Source: JAUZQZ01 sp036985955
Lineage (GTDB): Bacteria > Pseudomonadota > Zetaproteobacteria > Mariprofundales > Mariprofundaceae
Direction of reading: 5' to 3'
Assembly: GCA_036985955.1 (NCBI GenBank)
Contig: BTQQ01000012.1
Coordinates: 1-21,205 of the forward strand
Length of the DNA stretch: 21,205 nucleotides
This document shows positions 8,334 to 15,185 of the stretch, piece after piece (within the stretch, counting starts at the first letter, position 1; every line of letters starts with the position of its first letter). Position numbers and translations under genes: made by a program. Under the pieces are notes generated by a model that was not told the DNA's origin, searched no databases, and saw only the letters and a program-made list of their open reading frames with translations.

Positions 8334-9590
8334 TCAGCCGTAAATTGGAAAGCGATCCGTCAGATCGCGCACCTCAGCCATCACGGTCTTATGCACCGAC
8401 TCATCCCCGGGTGCAGCCAGCACCTTCAGGATCATTTCGCCGATTTGCACGCTTTCCGTCTCGCATAAACCGCGCGTGGTAATCGCCGCCGTACCGATAC
8501 GAATACCGCTGGTCACAAACGGACTTTGTGGATCGAACGGAATGGTATTCTTGTTTACCGTAATTCCTGCTGCTTCCAGCGATTCCTCGGCCACCTTGCC
8601 GGTCAACCCCTGAGGCCGGACATCCACCCGAAACATGTGACAATCGGTACCACCGGAAACAATGCGCAAGCCCCCGTCGGCCAGCGTCTTTGCCAATGCA
8701 CGTGCATTGGCAATAATCTGTTTCTGATCGGCTTTGAACTGCTCGCCCAGAGCTTCGCCGAAGGCCACCGCCTTTGCCGCAATCACATGCATCAATGGCC
8801 CACCCTGAATGCCGGGAAAGATGCGCGAATTGATTTTCTTGGCCAACTCATCGTCGTCGGTGAGAATCATACCGCCGCGCGGACCGCGCAGGGTTTTATG
8901 CGTGGTCGTCGTAATCATATGTGCATGCCCCACCGGACTTGGATAAATGCCAGCGGCAATCAGGCCCGCGTAATGCGCCATATCCACCATCAGGTACGCA
9001 CCAACGGAATCGGCAATTTCGCGCATGCGGGCAAAATCGATCGGACGCTCATAAGCCGAAGCGCCGCCGATAATCATCTGCGGTTTATGCTCAAGGGCCA
9101 GTTGCTGCATCACGTCGTAATCAATCAGTTCGTTGTCTTCGCGCACCCCGTAGGCCACCACATTGTACAATCGGCCGGAGAAATTGACCGGAGAGCCATG
9201 CGTCAGATGGCCGCCATGCGCCAAATCCATGCCCATGATGGTATCGCCCGGATTGAGTACCGCCATATACACCGCCATATTGGCCTGTGAACCGGAATGC
9301 GGCTGCACATTGGCGTGTTTAACACCAAATAGCTCTTTAGCACGTTCTTGCGCCAATGCCTCGACCTTGTCCACATGCTCACAACCGCCGTAATAACGCC
9401 GGCCCGGATACCCTTCCGCATACTTGTTGGTCATCACCGAGCCCTGCGCCTGCATGACCGCGTTTGACACAATGTTCTCGCTGGCAATCAGTTCCAGTGT
9501 GTGCTGCTGGCGGCCCAGTTCAGCGGCAATTGCATCAGCCACAGGAGCATCAGACAACGCTGCATGGAAAAAATCGGAACGGTCGGACAT
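8334..9590 (-). CDS. glyA: Serine hydroxymethyltransferase
   Basis: GlyA interconverts serine and glycine, loading the one-carbon unit on tetrahydrofolate; it needs pyridoxal phosphate. The 418-residue protein has the usual length and motifs: TLELIASENI, YAEGYPGRRYYGGCE, the cofactor-contacting VDMAHYAGL, and the Schiff-base lysine in TTTTHKTLRGPRGG (Lys232). The start has a GGGGAG site six bases upstream. It is the first gene after the rplS terminator and has its own probable promoter, so it heads the glyA-nrdR-leuB-asd series. I saw no glycine riboswitch in its short leader. Confidence 0.98.
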   Translation of the reverse strand: MSDRSDFFHAALSDAPVADAIAAELGRQQHTLELIASENIVSNAVMQAQGSVMTNKYAEGYPGRRYYGGCEHVDKVEALAQERAKELFGVKHANVQPHSGSQANMAVYMAVLNPGDTIMGMDLAHGGHLTHGSPVNFSGRLYNVVAYGVREDNELIDYDVMQQLALEHKPQMIIGGASAYERPIDFARMREIADSVGAYLMVDMAHYAGLIAAGIYPSPVGHAHMITTTTHKTLRGPRGGMILTDDDELAKKINSRIFPGIQGGPLMHVIAAKAVAFGEALGEQFKADQKQIIANARALAKTLADGGLRIVSGGTDCHMFRVDVRPQGLTGKVAEESLEAAGITVNKNTIPFDPQSPFVTSGIRIGTAAITTRGLCETESVQIGEMILKVLAAPGDESVHKTVMAEVRDLTDRFPIYG

Positions 9591-9609
9591 TCATCACTCC
9601 CCTGTCGGT

Positions 9610-9640
9610 TTTATAATCTCACTTATAATCGAAACAACAA
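9610..9640 (-). promoter_or_regulatory. Probable sigma-70 promoter of glyA
   Basis: On the minus strand TTGTTT (9637-9632) is followed after 16 bases by TATAAA (9615-9610); an alternative reading is TTGTTG, 18 bases, TTATAA. It lies just beyond the rplS terminator and 20-30 bases before the glyA ATG, which gives a short leader. It overlaps the U-rich tail of the terminator. Assigned by pattern only. Confidence 0.4.
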
Positions 9641-9658
9641 AGGGCCCATACGGGCCCT
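9629..9658 (-). terminator. Intrinsic terminator after rplS
   Basis: A perfect 7-bp GC-rich stem, AGGGCCC at 9641-9647 pairing with GGGCCCT at 9652-9658 across a four-base loop, is followed on the minus strand by TTGTTGTTTC. It begins about 55 bases after the rplS stop and separates the methyltransferase-rplS transcript from glyA. Confidence 0.75.
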
Positions 9659-9713
9659 CTGCATTAAACCGTTACGCCCGACTCAATCGGCACGCCCACA
9701 TGGTGCGGTTCGG

Positions 9714-10082
9714 TTATACGCGGCGCTCGCGGATACGCGCCGCCTTGCCGCGCAATTCGCGCAGATAGTAGAGCTTGGCGCGGCGAACGCGGCCACGGCG
9801 TACCACCTTGATACTCTCCAGCATCGGCGAATGCAGCGGAAATACACGTTCCACACCAATTCCACCGGATATTTTACGCACCGTAAAAGAACTGGAAATC
9901 CCCTTATTATGGCGTGCGATGACAATACCCTCATAGGCCTGCAAACGCTCACGGCGTTCCACGCCTTTCTTGGTATCCTTGAAATCCACCACTCGGACAT
10001 TCACACGAACGTTATCGCCCTCGCGAAAATCCGGAATATCATCACGCAACTGATCCTTGGTTACATCATCCAACGCACGCAT
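9714..10082 (-). CDS. rplS: 50S ribosomal protein L19
   Basis: L19 is a large-subunit protein at the 30S-50S interface. The 122-residue protein shows the full family pattern: an N-terminal helix, DFREGDNVRVNVRV, RLQAYEGIVIARHNKGISSSFTVRKISGGIGVERVFPL split over the central barrel, and the basic end RRAKLYYLRELRGKAARIRERR. I placed the start at 10082 (MRALDDVTK) because a GTGGAGG site lies seven bases upstream; the in-frame ATG at 10100 has none and would absorb that site. It follows a SPOUT methyltransferase gene, and its 170-base leader is highly structured. A terminator follows. Confidence 0.97.
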   Translation of the reverse strand: MRALDDVTKDQLRDDIPDFREGDNVRVNVRVVDFKDTKKGVERRERLQAYEGIVIARHNKGISSSFTVRKISGGIGVERVFPLHSPMLESIKVVRRGRVRRAKLYYLRELRGKAARIRERRV

Positions 10083-10100
10083 TGTCTTGCCTCCACTCAT

Positions 10101-10257
10101 ACCTGATACAGTCGTAAAAAGTCCATCCGTGGCCTTTTTACTCTACGGAAAACGAAAAGCGTGGTTTTCGCTTTCCTTACAAATCAACACCTTGCGTTGC
10201 AAGCCATTGATTTGCACGCCCGTCCATGGGCGCGATGATGGCTTACGCAGCCATCAT
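10101..10257 (-). promoter_or_regulatory. Structured leader of rplS (candidate L19 autoregulatory leader)
   Basis: Five inverted repeats fill the space between the methyltransferase stop and the rplS start. They are a 9-bp stem at 10235-10243/10249-10257 over the methyltransferase stop; a 5-bp CGCCC/GGGCG stem at 10217-10232; a compound hairpin with an outer 8-bp stem 10180-10187/10207-10214 and inner stem 10191-10195/10199-10203; a 12-bp stem 10147-10158/10165-10176; and an 8-bp stem 10114-10121/10134-10141. The 12-bp stem has one A-C mismatch on the plus strand that is a G-U pair in minus-strand RNA, so the rplS transcript is the likely folded molecule. None is followed by a proper U-tract. 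Ribosomal-protein leaders that bind their own product are known, including for L19 in other phyla; that role here is inference. Confidence 0.5.
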
Positions 10258-10805
10258 ACCTGTTCAGCGGGTTGCTTGTTCCGAATCAATCGGTCCAGAT
10301 AAATGGCCACAGCCGCCCGTACAGAAAGGTGCCGCACTTTACCGATACCGGCTATCGGTGACAACCATCCATTTGGTTCCGGCATTTCGTTCACATTCAG
10401 GCCCCAACCCGTGCCGAATACAATAAGATGCGGGCCGGGCTGTTCCGCCAGTGTATTGACCTCGCGCATCCGGCCTTCCGGCGGCTTGGCGGAAGTATAC
10501 CACAAGCTGTAATCGGCATCCTGCAACACATCTTCCAGCGTGTTCACCATGCGAATCTGTTTCATTGCTTCGCGCCTGCCCGGATTGCGTTTTCCACCCT
10601 CGCCTGTCAACCAGTAGCCGGTAATATCAGCCACCATGGAATGCATCCCTGCCGCCGGATGCACCAGATAAACCGGTGCCACATCGTAGAACGCACAGGT
10701 GCGTGCAAAGTCATGAATATCCATGGACGTAATGGCTGTGGTGGACGGCTCACCCAGTCGATTCAGCACCGGATGATGCACCAGGGCCACGGCAATATCA
10801 GACAT
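10254..10805 (-). CDS. SPOUT-type SAM-dependent RNA methyltransferase (Methyltrn_RNA_4 family)
   Basis: The 183-residue protein begins MSDIAVALVHHPVLNRLGE and continues TTAITSMDIHDFARTCAFY and VAPVYLVHPA, matching the family of Thermotoga TM1570 (Pfam PF09936 as I recall it). These are knotted SPOUT methyltransferases thought to modify RNA; the exact target is unknown. The C-terminal knot region is visible as LIVFGTGWGLN and SPIAGIGKVRHLSVRAAVAIYLDRL. In deltaproteobacteria this gene lies between trmD and rplS. Here it still precedes rplS but is separated from trmD by yceH and a hemerythrin operon. No strong ribosome binding site precedes the ATG, but the N-terminus fits the family. It is transcribed divergently from yceH. 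Confidence 0.85.
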   Translation of the reverse strand: MSDIAVALVHHPVLNRLGEPSTTAITSMDIHDFARTCAFYDVAPVYLVHPAAGMHSMVADITGYWLTGEGGKRNPGRREAMKQIRMVNTLEDVLQDADYSLWYTSAKPPEGRMREVNTLAEQPGPHLIVFGTGWGLNVNEMPEPNGWLSPIAGIGKVRHLSVRAAVAIYLDRLIRNKQPAEQV

Positions 10806-10809
10806 GGTG

Positions 10810-10872
10810 GCAGGTTACGCTCAGCGGTGTTAAGATAAAAGCAGGTTACGAGGACTCCCGATTCTGGGAGTC
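10810..10872. promoter_or_regulatory. Divergent control region with 10-bp direct repeat and hairpin
   Basis: The 135 bp between the methyltransferase and yceH contain the direct repeat GCAGGTTACG at 10810-10819 and 10841-10850, exactly 31 bases (about three helical turns) apart. A perfect 7-bp inverted repeat GACTCCC/GGGAGTC lies at 10853-10859/10866-10872. On the minus strand TTGACT overlaps the outer arm of this hairpin and could be a -35 element, although the matching -10 is poor. The layout would suit an operator, but this is inferred from the pattern only. Confidence 0.3.
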
Positions 10873-10940
10873 AATGGATCTATCTACATTCTTCATAAAT
10901 CATATGGTGCGAAAAAAATGAAAAAAGGTGGAATTAAATC

Positions 10941-11597
10941 GTGATTGATGAATCAGTTGAAGGAATGTTGTCAGAGCATGAGGCGCGAGTGCTGGGCTGC
11001 CTGATGGAGAAGCAGATGACCACACCGGATTATTATCCCCTTACGCTCAATGCTTTAACTGCGGCGTGCAACCAGAAGAGCAGCCGTGTGCCGGTGATGA
11101 GTCTGAGCAGTGGTGAAGTGGGTGGCGTGGTCAATGGCTTGCGGGGCCGTGGGCTGGTGACTGCGCGTATGGATGGCCGGGCGGACCGCTTTGAACACCA
11201 TCTGTCACGCAAATTAAAGCTTTCCTCCAAAGAGCGGGCTGTGATCTGCGTACTGATGCTGCGCGGTGCGCTCACCCTCAATGAAATTCGCATCAATACA
11301 GGCCGTATGGTCACATTTGAGGATACCGAAGAGCTGCAAGTATTGCTGGAACAGCTTATAGGACGCGATGAACCCTTGCTGGTTCAAATTCCGCGCACCG
11401 TCGGACAAAGGGAAGATCGTTATGCGCATTTGTTGTGCGGCGAGCCGGAGATTGAAGTCGCTGCGAAGGGGATGGCTGGCTCGCCGGGCGGCAGCAAGAT
11501 GGAGTCTGATCGCATGCTCCTGTTGGAAAAAGAGGTGGCTGACTTGAAGAAGGAAGTTCAGCGCCTGTGGGAACTCACGGGATTAGCGAAAGACTGA
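10941..11597 (+). CDS. yceH: YceH family protein (DUF480)
   Basis: The 218-residue protein starts at GTG, eight bases after an AGGTGGA site. It matches the YceH/DUF480 family: LSEHEARVLGCLMEKQMTTPDYYPLTLNAL split over the first winged-helix domain, NQKSSRVPVM, then a second winged-helix segment (LSSKERAVICVLMLRGALT) and PRTVGQREDRYAHLLCG. It ends in a short coiled coil (about 190-214, LLLEKEVADLKKEVQRLWEL), which is also usual. Crystal structures show paired winged-helix domains; the cellular role is not known. It is the only right-facing gene in this part. It diverges from the methyltransferase-rplS pair and converges with the NnrS-like gene, with 30 bases between stops and no clear terminator. 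Confidence 0.93.
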   Translation: MIDESVEGMLSEHEARVLGCLMEKQMTTPDYYPLTLNALTAACNQKSSRVPVMSLSSGEVGGVVNGLRGRGLVTARMDGRADRFEHHLSRKLKLSSKERAVICVLMLRGALTLNEIRINTGRMVTFEDTEELQVLLEQLIGRDEPLLVQIPRTVGQREDRYAHLLCGEPEIEVAAKGMAGSPGGSKMESDRMLLLEKEVADLKKEVQRLWELTGLAKD

Positions 11598-11627
11598 CTG
11601 ATTATGAAATAAGTGTGCTGTCCATTT

Positions 11628-12932
11628 TTAAGCCATTGGATCATCGAGACTTGCCTTCGTTTGCAAATATGTTCGGCTGGCAGCGAACAGGTTGAATGCT
11701 AGCAATAAAAATGAAACAGCGAACAGGATGCCGGCTGCATACGCAAACCATTCCGGCCATATGATCGCAGCTACAAGCGACACCAGCGCCGATAAATGGA
11801 AAAGCATCTGGCGGCGCTTGCGATGGTCTGGAATGATTTCCTTCACCGTTGGAAGACCGGTCTGGCCTATGTGCCGGCTTTGCAAATGAAACCAGACTAG
11901 AAAGGGCACGACCTTATAGAGCATGCCATTGATCACCGACACGGCGAATCCGGCAATATATGTGGCTCCAAGCAATAAATCATAGTGCGGCCAGGCGGCC
12001 AGTGCCGGCAGAAATTGACCGCTGATCCAGAGAAAAACGCTGGCGAGAAGGCTAAGCATGCCAATGCGCCAGAAACCCATGGTAACGTCGGAGCGGCGTC
12101 TGCGCCTGTGACTTTGCAGATAAAGCGTTGTAGCGGCGAAGCAAATGAGGGCTGCGGCCATGCACAGGCCGAGCAGCGTGAGCAGCCAGCCGGGCATGGC
12201 CAGCAAATAGACACCCGTCCATAATACCAAAACAGCAATCATCAATTTACTCAGCCAACGCTGCATCCAGGCGGGATAGAGCGGCGTCAGTTGAAACATC
12301 GGGACAACTTCATAGGCGACGCTGATCACCAGTAGCCCTACCCAGCCGATCAAAGCCCAAGCCAGATGCACGTCCGTCCATAAATGAACCACAGGTGTTT
12401 GAAATTGCCAGATATGTTCCGCACCGATTCTCAGCCCGAAAGCAAGCGTCACCGTCAGGGAAACAATAGCCATGCGCATGCCGGTCACGGTTGGGCTGCA
12501 CACCCGCGAACGCACCAGACTTAATGTAATGATAGCTATAAAAAATATCAGCCCCATGGCCAGCATGAACAGGGCAAGCCACAGGAGGCCGGTGTGATCA
12601 AGCCAGAGACCACCAGCCAGAGCCACAACACCCAGACACAAAAGTGAGTGCACCACAAAGCTGACAAGGCGGGGACGCCATATCGGAGAGCCGGCGACCA
12701 CTGGCATCATTTGTAGCATGGCCCCTATCATAGCCATCGTGATGAAACCCAAGGTCATAAGATGGGTCAGCGCCAGGGTTACGGGGGCCCAGCGCCTGAG
12801 CAGGGCATCGGGACCGGCAGCAATCAGAATGACGGCTGCCATGAATCCGAAGAGTGGTAAGCTGAGAAAGAAACGGAGTGGTACGAAGATCGGTGGCGCC
12901 TGTTCCAGCGCCGGACCGGAAGCGTGTTTCAT
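11628..12932 (-). CDS. Polytopic membrane protein, NnrS/heme-copper-oxidase-like
   Basis: A 434-residue protein with about 12 hydrophobic segments and little outside the membrane. The motif LTHLMTLGFITMAMIGAMLQ (His57 onwards) followed by MMPVVAGSPIW, the second histidine in DVHLAWALIGWVG (His189) and the block GMLYKVVPFLVWFHL (336-350) resemble NnrS-like heme-binding proteins and distant relatives of cytochrome oxidase subunit I. Those families are tied to nitric oxide handling; the similarity is from motif memory, not alignment. The ATG at 12932 overlaps the stop of the DUF2249 gene as ATGA, so the two are translationally coupled; a TTG nine bases earlier is less likely. The hemerythrin and DUF2249 partners and the FNR-type site upstream support a nitric-oxide or low-oxygen role. 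Confidence 0.7.
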   Translation of the reverse strand: MKHASGPALEQAPPIFVPLRFFLSLPLFGFMAAVILIAAGPDALLRRWAPVTLALTHLMTLGFITMAMIGAMLQMMPVVAGSPIWRPRLVSFVVHSLLCLGVVALAGGLWLDHTGLLWLALFMLAMGLIFFIAIITLSLVRSRVCSPTVTGMRMAIVSLTVTLAFGLRIGAEHIWQFQTPVVHLWTDVHLAWALIGWVGLLVISVAYEVVPMFQLTPLYPAWMQRWLSKLMIAVLVLWTGVYLLAMPGWLLTLLGLCMAAALICFAATTLYLQSHRRRRRSDVTMGFWRIGMLSLLASVFLWISGQFLPALAAWPHYDLLLGATYIAGFAVSVINGMLYKVVPFLVWFHLQSRHIGQTGLPTVKEIIPDHRKRRQMLFHLSALVSLVAAIIWPEWFAYAAGILFAVSFLLLAFNLFAASRTYLQTKASLDDPMA

Positions 12933-13225
12933 TCGTGGCAATGCAGGCTATTTTCCTCATCACTTTGCATTACATCCTGCACAAGGCCACGCGCCGTTTT
13001 GTCATGACTATGCCAGATGAACAATTCGAAAAGGCTGCGCTGTCCAGGGCGAATAGCGTGGGAAAACCCTTCCAGCTTCAGAATGTCGTAAAGCGGAAAT
13101 GGTTCGCGGTGTATCCATATGCGCAAATAGCAGCCCTGCGTGAGAGTATCAATGGCTGATAGAATGCGCTCCATTGGTTCCGGAGGCTCAAGTAGATTAA
13201 CATCAAGGAACTGCTCCGGCTTCAT
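12929..13225 (-). CDS. DUF2249 domain protein
   Basis: A 98-residue cytoplasmic protein with the DUF2249 pattern: LDVNLLEPPEPMERILSAID (7-26), LTQGCYLRIWIHREPFPLYD (28-47) and LKLEGF. The fold is related to the TusA-like small proteins and often occurs beside or fused to hemerythrin domains in denitrification and nitrosative-stress loci; its biochemical role is not known. It starts six bases after the hemerythrin stop with a GGGGAGAG site inside the end of that gene, and its stop overlaps the next start. So the three genes form one coupled operon. The C-terminal part is rich in His, Asp and Glu. Confidence 0.85.
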   Translation of the reverse strand: MKPEQFLDVNLLEPPEPMERILSAIDTLTQGCYLRIWIHREPFPLYDILKLEGFSHAIRPGQRSLFELFIWHSHDKTARGLVQDVMQSDEENSLHCHE

Positions 13226-13231
13226 GGAAAA

Positions 13232-13678
13232 TCAGCTCTCCCCGCCCCGGGTGATGAATTGCGCCATCACTTCACTTTGCTCTCCGGCAAGCATCTGATC
13301 GGCCATGGGATAGAGGATGCTTTCCTCCTTGAGATTGTGCTGTTGCATCAGCATCAGCAAGGCATCTGACAATCCCAGACAGTGCTCAGCCTGTTGCTGT
13401 GCAATATCTTCCCTGATTTCTCCGAACAGACGGCGCATGTCTTCATGTTCCTTGAGCATAACCTGAACAGGGCCCATGCCTGTTCCCATCTTCTGTTCCA
13501 GTGCGGGAAAAAGCACTTCCTCTTCCTTGCCCAGATGGCGTTCCATGCTGGCCACAAAGTCTGAAAAGAGGCTGCCCGCTTCATCCCAGTGGTGCTTCTC
13601 CACCGCTTCCTCGGTCGCTGCAATCAGGTTGTCACAACTGCGGTGATCGCGAGTAAGTACGGTGCTGATGTTTTCCAT
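13232..13678 (-). CDS. Hemerythrin-like (HHE) protein
   Basis: A 148-residue four-helix protein of the hemerythrin HHE type. Candidate di-iron ligands are His12 (TRDHRSCD), His48 with Glu52/53 (RHLGKEEEVLFP), His78 (KEHEDM) and His114 with Glu118/119 (QHNLKEESILYP), in the usual order and spacing. Such proteins bind oxygen or nitric oxide or, like YtfE/ScdA, repair iron-sulfur clusters; no ScdA N-terminal domain is present. The start at 13678 (MENISTVL) has GGAG six bases upstream; a longer frame to 13726 would lack such a site. It heads an operon with a DUF2249 protein and an NnrS-like protein, with a perfect FNR/Dnr-type site upstream. Confidence 0.9.
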   Translation of the reverse strand: MENISTVLTRDHRSCDNLIAATEEAVEKHHWDEAGSLFSDFVASMERHLGKEEEVLFPALEQKMGTGMGPVQVMLKEHEDMRRLFGEIREDIAQQQAEHCLGLSDALLMLMQQHNLKEESILYPMADQMLAGEQSEVMAQFITRGGES

Positions 13679-13700
13679 GCCAAGCTCCGATCCGAGATAA

Positions 13701-13706
13701 ATTATA
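13701..13706 (-). promoter_or_regulatory. Possible -10 element (TATAAT) of the hemerythrin operon
   Basis: A consensus TATAAT lies on the minus strand 23 bases before the hemerythrin ATG. The position 17-18 bases upstream (CCTGTG or ACCTGT) is not a good -35, so the promoter may need an activator. The FNR-type site would then be centred near -111. An alternative weaker -10 (CATACG, 13772-13767) would place that site near -45. Confidence 0.35.
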
Positions 13707-13798
13707 AGGTTTTTGTGCCCGCTCACAGGTTCGATGATAACGTTTTCGCAAAGCCATCATTACGTGCGTATGTTCCAACCGGTATACCCACTGTTGCA

Positions 13799-13812
13799 TT
13801 GATGTATATCAA
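13799..13812. promoter_or_regulatory. FNR/CRP-family (FNR, Dnr or NnrR type) binding site
   Basis: TTGAT-GTAT-ATCAA is a perfect match to the palindromic TTGAT-N4-ATCAA consensus of FNR, ANR, Dnr and NnrR regulators. It is intergenic, between trmD and the hemerythrin operon, and is centred 127.5 bases before the hemerythrin start. Content of the operon fits control by oxygen or nitric oxide. Confidence 0.65.
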
Positions 13813-13932
13813 GGGCAGGCGTCAATGAAGCAGACCAGGATGCTGAAACAGGCTGGAGAAGAATCATGGCCCTGCTTGCCAGTGAGAAACGCATAAGGCA
13901 CCACAAGCACTGATCCATGGAGCCGTCCGGGC

Positions 13933-14604
13933 TTATTTCTTCCCGCTCCTCCCCACCGAACGTTCGGCTGACTGTGCCCGCCGCCATGCGTCAATAGCAG
14001 CATGATCGCCGGAAAGCAGTACTTCGGGCACCCGCTTGCCCTCAAACACTTCCGGACGTGTGTAATGCGGCCAGTCGAGGATTCCTTTCTCACTGAAAGA
14101 ATCCAGTACCGCTGATTCGGGGCTTCCGAGCACACCCGGCAGCAACCGGACTACAGCGTCGAGTACACACATCGCCGCCGGTTCACCGCCGGAAAGTACA
14201 TAATCGCCCAACGAGATTTGCTCATCTACATAGTCGCAGATACGCTCATCAAATCCCTCGTAGCGGCCACAGAGCAGAGTCAGATGCCCCTTGTCCACAT
14301 ACTCCAGCGCCCTGTCCTGAGTAAAACGCGTTCCGGACGGAGTCAACATCACGACATACGTATCAGGATGGCGTCGACGCGCCTCGCGGATGGCCGCAAC
14401 CACCGGTTCCGGCTTCATCACCATGCCGGGACCACCGCCATAGGAAGAATCATCCACCTTGTGATGCTTATCAAGCGCGAAATCACGAATCTGGATACAG
14501 TCAACCGAAACTATGCCGCCATCAATGGCCCGCTTCGGGATTGAGCAGGACAAAGGTGATGTAAAAAACTCGGGAAAGAGGGTCAGAATCTGGGCGTAAA
14601 ACAT
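13933..14604 (-). CDS. trmD: tRNA (guanine-37-N1)-methyltransferase TrmD
   Basis: TrmD methylates G37 next to the anticodon and prevents +1 frameshifting; it is a SAM-dependent SPOUT dimer. The 223-residue protein begins MFYAQILTLFPEFF and shows DDSSYGGGPGMVMKPEP (51-67), MLTPSGTRFTQ, LLCGRYEGFDERI, and the knot region EQISLGDYVLSGGE (128-141), followed by GILDWPHYTRPEVFEG and VPEVLLSGDH. It is slightly shorter than the usual 240-250 residues at the C-terminus. The start overlaps the end of rimM by 22 bases. rpsP-rimM-trmD is the classic order; the expected rplS is not next but lies about 3.9 kb to the left, after the hemerythrin operon and yceH. Confidence 0.97.
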   Translation of the reverse strand: MFYAQILTLFPEFFTSPLSCSIPKRAIDGGIVSVDCIQIRDFALDKHHKVDDSSYGGGPGMVMKPEPVVAAIREARRRHPDTYVVMLTPSGTRFTQDRALEYVDKGHLTLLCGRYEGFDERICDYVDEQISLGDYVLSGGEPAAMCVLDAVVRLLPGVLGSPESAVLDSFSEKGILDWPHYTRPEVFEGKRVPEVLLSGDHAAIDAWRRAQSAERSVGRSGKK

Positions 14605-15185
14605 GCATCCATCCCCTCGGGTAAATCAACGGTGATGCGACGCACCGTCAAGTCCACATCCAGCACCACATCTTTGATAAAAGGCAACATCCATTCACCC
14701 TGCTGTTTGGCATCCTCAGGCGTGCGTACGGTTAGAATATCCTGGGCGCCGTATTCCTCGAGGGCGACCACCTTTCCCAGTTCACGGCTGCTGGCTATTT
14801 CAATCACGGCGCAACCGATCAAGTCCTGCCACAGGTATTCATCCTCTTCCACCGCCACTTCATCGGCAGGTACCCATATATGCATCTGCTCCAGTAAGGC
14901 CGCCTGATCGCAATCGGTCACCCCCTCCAGTTCGGCCAGAATACGTTTGCCATGCTCCCAGCAACGTCTAACTTTATATGGCTTGGTGGATTCTGAATTT
15001 GCCCCCAGCCACCAAAAAGAATACCCGGCAATGCCGATGGCAGGCCGGGTATATGAATAAATGGTCAGCGCGCCCTTCAGACCATGCGGTCCACGAATCG
15101 CGCCGACTTCAAACAGACGATCAGGCGTCAGCCTTTTCCTCGTCTTTTTTAGCAGGAGATTTCTTGGCAGGCTTCCCTTCTTCAT
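14583..15185 (-). CDS. rimM: 16S rRNA processing protein RimM
   Basis: RimM helps 30S maturation and binds S19. The recognisable RimM N-domain starts LFEVGAIRGPHGLKGALTIY, and the PRC-barrel half contains YLWQDLIGCAVIEI, LGKVVALEEYGAQDILTV and GEWMLPFIKDVVLDVDLTVR split over the end. The start is uncertain. No ATG, GTG or TTG lies between the rpsP stop and the RimM core, so canonical starts (15185, 15191, 15206, 15242) all lie inside the rpsP tail. I give 15185 (200 residues). A CTG at 15131 with GAGG six bases upstream would give 182 residues, close to the usual family length, and may be the true start. It overlaps rpsP and trmD, so all three are coupled. Confidence 0.85.
   Translation of the reverse strand: MKKGSLPRNLLLKKTRKRLTPDRLFEVGAIRGPHGLKGALTIYSYTRPAIGIAGYSFWWLGANSESTKPYKVRRCWEHGKRILAELEGVTDCDQAALLEQMHIWVPADEVAVEEDEYLWQDLIGCAVIEIASSRELGKVVALEEYGAQDILTVRTPEDAKQQGEWMLPFIKDVVLDVDLTVRRITVDLPEGMDACFTPRF

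Noticed and set aside
8526..9290. 254-codon plus-strand open frame
   Set aside because: Antisense to the catalytic core of glyA, no recognisable domain; product of codon bias.
9591..9713. Glycine riboswitch or tRNA gene before glyA
   Set aside because: The gap is only 123 bp, holds a terminator and promoter, and shows no aptamer-like or cloverleaf pairing.
10235..10257. 9-bp stem considered as an intrinsic terminator after the methyltransferase
   Set aside because: No U-rich tract follows on the minus strand; treated as part of the rplS leader instead.
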